This document shows positions 58,454-64,000 of a stretch of 64,000 bases of DNA, one piece after another. This DNA is from Oenanthe sinensis (lineage: Eukaryota > Streptophyta > Magnoliopsida > Apiales > Apiaceae), in NCBI GenBank assembly GCA_028671895.1, contig CM053810.1, positions 32,467,501 through 32,531,500 on the forward strand. Direction: 5' to 3'. The notes beneath the pieces are model-generated. The model had not been told where the DNA came from and did not search any database. It was given only the letters and a program-made list of their open reading frames with translations. Position 1 is the first letter of the stretch. Each line of letters opens with the position of its first letter. Position numbers and translations under genes: made by a program.

Positions 58454-58999
58454 TGATATGGGTAAAAATAGCCCCGAGGAAATAATAAATGAAGTATTTA
58501 TTATTTCATTTACTAGGCCTGATATGGTCAAAAGGCCTGGGCCCTTGAAACGGACCAAGAAAATAAATCATAGGATCAACTGGATTTATAAGTCCAGCCC
58601 ATGAAGCTCTGGTAAAGCCATAGGTCCATTAAGCCTTTATTATTAATTAATTTTGTAATTAATTAATAAGGGTCCAATTAAGGTCCGAAAAACCTGTTGA
58701 AGGCTAGTCCTAGAAGGATCTAGAAACTCAAAAACGGGAGGAGTCCCACAAGGACTCTCACTCCTAAGAAGTTTAGACAACCCTGACACTAGGAGACTTG
58801 GCCACCAAGTCTCCTACTTCTAATCTGATTCCAAGGCCTCCATGCACCTATATAAAGGGCCTAACCCCTCAACATTAGAACTACGTTTTTGGTTTGATTC
58901 TCATACAAACTGAGATACGTAGGCAGTTAACGAGGACCTGAGTTAAGTCACGAAACGTTAGTGCAGCCATTAAAGATTGAAGCTCTCTCAAACCCTAGC
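58454..58999 (+). repeat. 3' LTR of E, truncated
   Basis: Matches 47,524-48,070 and stops at aaaccctagc; the remaining 44 bp found in the 5' LTR are missing and D sequence follows. Confidence 0.9.
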
Positions 59000-59676
59000 A
59001 TTTAAACAAATCAATATTTGAGCATGGCCATGCATTTCATAGTCTCACTCAATCAAGAGGCCAATAATATCACTCCTAGAATTAGAGGGTTAAATCCTAT
59101 ATCTATCATTCATATTCCCCATATGATTCATAGCATACCCAATGTCCACCTTTATCATTACCCGGTTAAAGGTAACTTTGAGTGTAATCAAAGTATATTA
59201 ATTCTCGTATAGAAATATAATGATTTCAAGTCAGAGGATCATTACATCATTATCACTATGAGATTTCTTATGACACTTATTAACATGTAGAATCTCACGG
59301 CGGGTCTTTCCAGTGTCATGTATTGATACATACACTTATGTTCTTGACTTTAGTATCACCATACCTATGACCAATGAGATGTGGTCATCTGTCAACAAAC
59401 ATACTAGTCTTATTGCATTATTACTGTCCTTAAATAATAATACTTGACTAGGGAATTTTAGGAATAAAATACTATTCATATAATCTCATTTTTAAGTCAC
59501 ATACTTAAAGATATATATTACGTATTAATATTCCAAGGACATTTATTATTCTTTCAATTTATGACGCAGTAAATAAAGACATAATAAATATTAATTAAAT
59601 AATCACATAAAACATAATCCTTAATTATTTTCAATAAAACATTAAAAGTATTGTCTCTAGGACACCAATACTAACA
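59000..59676 (-). repeat. 3' LTR of element D, right piece
   Basis: Resumes at a segment matching 37,700 onward in H (atttgagcatggccatgc) and ends tactaaca. Compared with H, about 70 bp flanking the E insertion are missing. Confidence 0.88.
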
Positions 59677-59690
59677 ATCTCCCACTTGTA

Positions 59691-60080
59691 CTAGAGCCAA
59701 TCTCTCATGTATCTAATACCCATGGAACTAGTATGACCTTCGTGCTTCTGCTGGGACAAAGCCTTAGTCAGTGGGTCTGCATTATTCTTATTAGTATGCA
59801 CTTTACATATATGTATATCTCCTTGATCATTAATCTCATTAATTAGGTGATATCTCCTAAGTACATCCCCAAACAATCTCCTTGGCTGCTTCATAAGCAT
59901 CAATATACTCAGGCTCTATTGTAGAATGAACAACTGTCTCTACTGTGAACCATTTCAGCATACAATATCTCTATTTAGACAAAACACAAATCCAGACTGA
60001 GAAATCGAATCATCCTTGTCTGTCTAGAAACTAGCGTCGGTGTAACCTTTTACAACTAGCTTATCTTCTCCTCCATATTC
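59691..60080 (-). pseudogene. pol: Copia RNase H (element D)
   Basis: The frame at 59,903-59,691 has RRYHLINEI, GDIHICKVHTN, ADPLTKALSQQKHEGH. Upstream fragments to about 60,080 are broken. It aligns with 31,174-31,560 of H. Confidence 0.82.
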
Positions 60081-60089
60081 CAAGAATTA

Positions 60090-60990
60090 ATTTTTAGTCC
60101 TCTTCAAGTACTTAAGAATATTCTTGATTGCTGTCCAGTGACCTTCATCTGGATTAGACTAGTATCTACTCAAACTTAGGCCGATCATTCTTCTTGATCT
60201 ATCTCTATAGATCTTGATACCTAAAATATAGGTCGCTTCGCCTAAAATTTTCATTGAGAAATTCTTACTCAACCAAGTCTTAACAGCCTGTAAAGAAGGA
60301 ATGTCATTCCCTATTATTAATATATCATCAACATATAATTATAGGAATGCCACATTGCTCCCACTTACCTTCTTGTAAACACATGGTTCATCTTCATTTT
60401 GAATAAACCCAAACTCTTTGACAGTTTCATCAAAACGAATGTTCCATCTCCTTGAGGCTTGTTTCAATCCATAAATGGATCGACGCAGCTTACATACCTT
60501 TACAGCATTCTTTAGATCAACAAAACCTTCAGGCTGTGTCATATACACATCCATATCTTCTTCAAGGCTCCCATTTAAGAAAGCGGTTTTGACATCCATC
60601 TGCCAGATTTCATAATCATAGTAAGCAGCTATAGCAAGCAAAATCCTGATGGACTTGACCATAGTCACCGGTGAAAAAGTCTCATCATAGTCAATACCAT
60701 GAATTTGCTTGAAACCTTTTGCCACCAATCGTGCCTTATAGGTCTGTACATTACCATCCATGTCGGTCTTCTTCTTGAAAACCCACTTGCACCCTATAAG
60801 TTTTACCCCTTTAGGTGGATCAACCAAAGTCCATACTTGATTAGTATACATGGATTCCATCTCAGATTTCATGGCATCCAGCCATCTCTTGGATTCTGGA
60901 GTGTTCATAGCATCTTAGTAGGTGAGAGACTCATCTTCGTCGATAAGCATCACATCACCATCTTGAGTTAAGAGAAGTCCATAATATCTC
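60090..60990 (-). pseudogene. pol: Copia reverse transcriptase (element D)
   Basis: Open frame 60,908-60,339 with LIGCKWVFKKKTD, KARLVAKGFKQIHGIDYDETFSPV, WQMDVKTAFLNG, SIYGLKQASRRWNIRF. A stop at 60,339 falls just before LYVDDILIIG near 60,320. About 230 bp of the RT tail present in H (31,640-31,890) are absent at 60,172, where both ends share tactc. Confidence 0.88.
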
Positions 60991-62336
60991 TCAGGCTTAT
61001 GGCGAATCCTACTAGACCTACGAATAACCTGTGTTTCTTGAGCAGTGTTGTGGTCTTGTACATCCTGCTCAAGTTCCTCCATTGGTTCAATGTTATCTTG
61101 TGGGCCTCGAACTTCATCGAGATCTATTATCCTCCCACTGTTTTTCTTCGAAAGCATTTCTCTTTCAAGAAAAACTGTAGTTCGAGCAACAAACACTTTG
61201 TTCTTGGAAGGATTATAGAATGAATAACCCTTTGTTTCAATTGGGTATCCCACAAAATTATATTTGTCTGATTTAGGTCCTAGCTTGTCAGAAGTTAAAT
61301 GTTTCACAAATACTTCACATCCCCATATTTTCATAAATGACATGCTATGACGTTTCTTAGTCCATATCTCATATGGAGTCTTTTGAACCGTTTTAGTAGG
61401 AACTCGGTTAAGTGTATAAGCAACCGTCTCCAGGGCGTAGCCCTATAAACTAATTGGAAGCTCTGTATGACTCATCATCGATCGTACCATGTCCAACAAA
61501 GTACGATTCCTCCTTTCAGAAACTCCATTCCATTGTGGTGTTCTTGGAGGAGTGAGTTGTGATACAATACCACACTCTTTTAATAAACTCTTAAATTCAT
61601 GGCTTAAGTATTCACCTCCACGATTAGATCGTAGAGTCTTAATACTTCCGCCAGTTTCCTTTTCTACTTCAGCTTTGTATTCTTTGAACTTTTCAAAAGA
61701 ATCGGATTTGTTCTTCATAAGATACATATATCTACTGAAATTATCAGTAAACGTGATAAAGTAGTAAAAGCCACCTCTTGTCATAGTACGCATAGGACCA
61801 CATACATCACTATGTATAAGTTCTAATCGTTCAGTGGCCCTTTCACCTTGTCTAGTAAAAGGAGATTTAGTCATTTTTCCAATGAGACAAGGTTCGCATG
61901 CTTCGTATGATTCAAAGTCAAAATTATCCAAGTATCCATCCTTATGTAACTTGGAAATGCGCTTCTCATTTATATGGCCTAAACGACAGTGCCAGAGGTA
62001 TGTTTGATTTGAGTCATTTATTTTAAGACGTTTGTTATTCACATTATAGATAGGAGTGTCTAAATCAAGAACATATATACCGTTAAATAAACGTGCAACC
62101 CCATAGGTAACATTATTCAAAGAAAAGGAACAACTATTGTTCTGAATTAAAAATGTAAAACCTTTCTTGTCTAAACAAGAAACCGAAATAATGTTTCTGC
62201 AAATTGCAAGCACGTAAAAATAGTTCTCAAGTTCTAAAATAAGCCCAGTGAGCAATGATAAATAATAAGTCCCTACAGCTAAAACAACAACCTTTACTCC
62301 ATTGCCAACTCGTAGGTCGACCTCTCCTTTAGCCAA
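60915..62336 (-). pseudogene. pol: Copia integrase and protease end (element D)
   Basis: The frame at 62,336-61,443 starts in the protease-integrase spacer and has the zinc-binding LWHCRLGHINEKRI...CEPCLIGKMTKSPF, then core D in IHSDVCGPM, D position read as N (LRSNRGGEY instead of RSDRGGEY) and E in GVSERRNRTLLD. After a shift near 61,440 the frame at 61,343-60,915 gives KIWGCEVFVKHL, YPIETKGYSFYNPSKNKVF and the acidic linker. The Asp-to-Asn change hits the catalytic triad, so this integrase is dead even where its frame is open. Confidence 0.88.
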
Positions 62337-62383
62337 AGTCCTACTCCTTTGTAGTTCATGTACATTTATACAAATGTGAGAAC

Positions 62384-62478
62384 TGTTGGGTTCCGAGGCA
62401 TAAAACGCAGCGGATTAAATGAAAATTTTCGTTATATTTACGTTTAATCCGCTGCGTTTTATGCCTCGGAACCCAACA
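62384..62478. repeat. 95-bp palindrome made from the LTR end of family X (5' end of F)
   Basis: 36-bp arms 62,384-62,419 and 62,443-62,478 are perfect reverse complements, starting tgttgggttcc and ending ggaacccaaca, with a 23-bp centre. The right arm plus centre is collinear with the last 53 bp of solo LTR X. It is followed by a primer site, so it stands where a full 5' LTR of about 1.5 kb should be. Confidence 0.92.
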
Positions 62479-62491
62479 ATGGCATCAGAGC
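62479..62491 (+). other. Primer-binding site of F (tRNA-Met initiator)
   Basis: atggcatcagagc, directly after the palindrome. Confidence 0.9.
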
Positions 62492-62554
62492 TATGTGTAT
62501 AAGGGACTGATTTGATTACGTATTTTATGTATTTGATGCATACATGCCTGCTTT

Positions 62555-62703
62555 GGTGACTGCCATGCCATGCTACTGCTTTGTCATAACTGCCATGCCA
62601 CTGCTTATGCTACTGCCATGCCTGTATGAAACTGCCATGCCTGTTTGATGACTGCCATGATACTGCCATGCTTCTGCTATGCTACTGCCATGCTACTGCC
62701 ATG
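62555..62703. repeat. ctgccatg-word repeat in the F leader
   Basis: About a dozen actgccatg or ctgccatgc words at irregular spacing of 8-20 bp, with related tactgct words between them. Confidence 0.8.
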
Positions 62704-63019
62704 TATATTCGAATTGTTATTCATATGATGAGTATATAGATTCTGATACTAGCATGTTAATGATTTGTCATGACTGATTTATATGCCTTATAGCGATTTG
62801 TATACTATGCATGAGGGTCAGTTTGTATAGTGATATAAACTGGTGGACAGATTGTGTTGGACATGATTTGTTAACTGGGATATGATAAGTATGTATATGA
62901 TACATGCTTCTGAAACTGTATAAATTACAGTGGGGAAAAAGGCCAACAGATACGATCTGTAGTTCAGAAATTGATGATTTTTGAATAGGACTGGTCTTCG
63001 AAAATAAAAAATTTCCAAG

Positions 63020-63085
63020 CTAACCCCAGCTGGGGGCTGCCGCCCCCGAACCCCCGCCCAGGGGCTGCCGCCCCCGGACCCCCGC
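63020..63085. repeat. GC-rich duplicated segment in the F leader
   Basis: Two copies of ggggctgccgcccccg followed by aacccccgc or gacccccgc, 31 bp apart, in AT-rich surroundings. Each can form a ggggctgccgccccc hairpin. The corresponding place in H lacks it. Confidence 0.85.
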
Positions 63086-64000
63086 AATATTTTATTTTGT
63101 GTACTTGAGCATGCTGCTGGTTATGGCCCTTAGACCCCTAGATTAATGGTTTTGGTTTTGGTTTTATAAATACGACTTGCATGTCGTTTTCTTCATTCTT
63201 GTAATTGTTTAACCTCGAATGTAACTCGAGTTTTCTTATGTAAGTACATTAGTATAGGTTGTATTCAATTATTCCATGTAATGTACTTGAAGATTGAAGG
63301 ATGATCCAAGAAGAGGAGCAAGCACCCATGGATACAAGAAGAATGAAGACATGTAATTGTATTTATATTTCACCACCATAGATTGACTTTGATCCTTTCA
63401 TTAGCTCGAAAGGATCACATAGGAAAGGGGCCATAACCAAGCACGTTTACATACTGCACTTTACATATTGATGTATGAATGTATGTGTAGAGTAGAAGAT
63501 GCATGCTTTAATTAGATTAATGATGTATGCATGTATTACATACGTCACCCATGCCATGCTTGCCATGCTAAACAAGATAAAATCTGTAACGATTTAAGAT
63601 TTTAAAATTAACAAACGATCATGAGATTCTTGTGTTTATGAAATATGGATTTTTAAAACACGGAATTGAATATGGATTTTGATATCTATAATTGGGATTT
63701 TCTGACAAAAACGGATATGCGTATTCGTAAGGCTGATGGGTTTTAAGTGTGACCACTGGTATCCTCCATCTACCTGGGAAATGAACAATTTAAGATGTCA
63801 ATTTGAAATATTTAGTTCAAGGAAAAATTGAGGATCTCTTCATGATGTGATCATGATCGTCATAAATTTTATAAACCCCTTAACAAAATATTAAGTTTTA
63901 ATCGGATGCTTTCCAATGAATGAACACTCATCGAATCCTAGATCGATTAGGGGAAAGACTGTCAGTGGCAGGGGACTCCTATCTATCGTGGTGAGATGCG

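Larger units (their letters stand above)
47524..58999 (+). mobile_element. Element E: Ty3/gypsy, Tat lineage
   Basis: 5' LTR (47,524-48,113), primer site, gag-pol, antisense gene, tandem repeats, polypurine tract and 3' LTR (58,454-58,999). A second RNase H domain after the first, an antisense ORF downstream of pol and tandem repeats before the 3' LTR are together characteristic of the Tat clade. The last 44 bp or so of the 3' LTR and about 70 bp of adjoining D sequence are missing, so no target duplication is left. Confidence 0.92.
59677..62383 (-). mobile_element. Interior of element D (copia, minus strand), cut by F
   Basis: Runs from polypurine tract (59,677-59,688) through RNase H, RT, integrase and the end of protease at about 62,383, where F begins. 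Gag, primer site and 5' LTR are not in the window. It is the same family as H but with longer open frames. Confidence 0.9.
62492..64000 (+). other. Leader of element F (copia, plus strand), running off the window
   Basis: No coding sequence yet. 62,555-62,703 is an irregular repeat of ctgccatg words; 63,020-63,085 is a GC-rich direct repeat. From about 63,150 to the end it is the reverse complement of the H leader at 36,000-35,090. The gag start should lie beyond 64,000. Confidence 0.8.

Overview
The window looks like plant nuclear heterochromatin, most likely from a eudicot with a large, transposon-rich genome. I found no host gene, tRNA, rRNA or CRISPR array. Almost every base belongs to an LTR retrotransposon. 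The evidence is gag, protease, integrase, reverse transcriptase (RT) and RNase H motifs, TG...CA LTR ends, primer sites complementary to initiator tRNA-Met, polypurine tracts, and 5-bp target duplications at three insertions. The elements are nested and most coding regions carry stops and frameshifts. Letters A-I and X below are my own labels.

Left half. B is a minus-strand Ty1/copia element (gag at 24,582-24,005 and 3,516-2,433; LTR 24,607-25,140). It was entered on its left by an inverted-repeat LTR (1-2,432), which itself carries a solo LTR X (78-1,620, target duplication gtatc). B was also split by A (3,517-24,004), a plus-strand Sirevirus-like copia element. A has lost nearly everything between its primer site and RNase H but keeps a long extra ORF after pol. 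A was split in turn by G (8,533-21,505, target duplication tctaa), a long, decayed minus-strand copia element. Between 25,141 and 27,554 lie the tail of a second B-like element, a diverged LTR-like stretch, and a Ty3/gypsy integrase-chromodomain fragment (I).

Right half. C (from about 27,555) is a plus-strand Sirevirus-like copia element with gag, protease, integrase, RT, RNase H and a post-pol ORF homologous to that of A. Its gag was split by H (29,616-38,374, target duplication tgcaa), a minus-strand copia element with nearly identical 1,543-bp LTRs but a decayed interior. The end of C was entered by D, another minus-strand copia element. The LTR of D was split by E (47,524-58,999), a Ty3/gypsy Tat-lineage element. 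E has an almost intact gag-pol with two RNase H domains, an antisense three-exon gene, and a 14-copy 79-bp tandem array. D is cut at 62,384 by F, whose 5' LTR is reduced to a 95-bp palindrome and whose leader runs off the window.

Most interesting: (1) A and C share a conserved putative internal promoter (TATAAATAG, then CTTACTTGC 31-32 bp on) ahead of the post-pol ORF. (2) Both carry arrays of a near-palindromic word, TCRAYKGAT-like, in the LTRs, before that promoter, and inside coding linkers where it reads Ser-Ile/Thr/Met-Asp. (3) Two LTR-end palindromes occur in related families. (4) The antisense gene of E has its own TATA box, introns and an upstream palindromic repeat array. (5) G carries GGCGCC-word clusters with hairpins whose stems differ but still pair.
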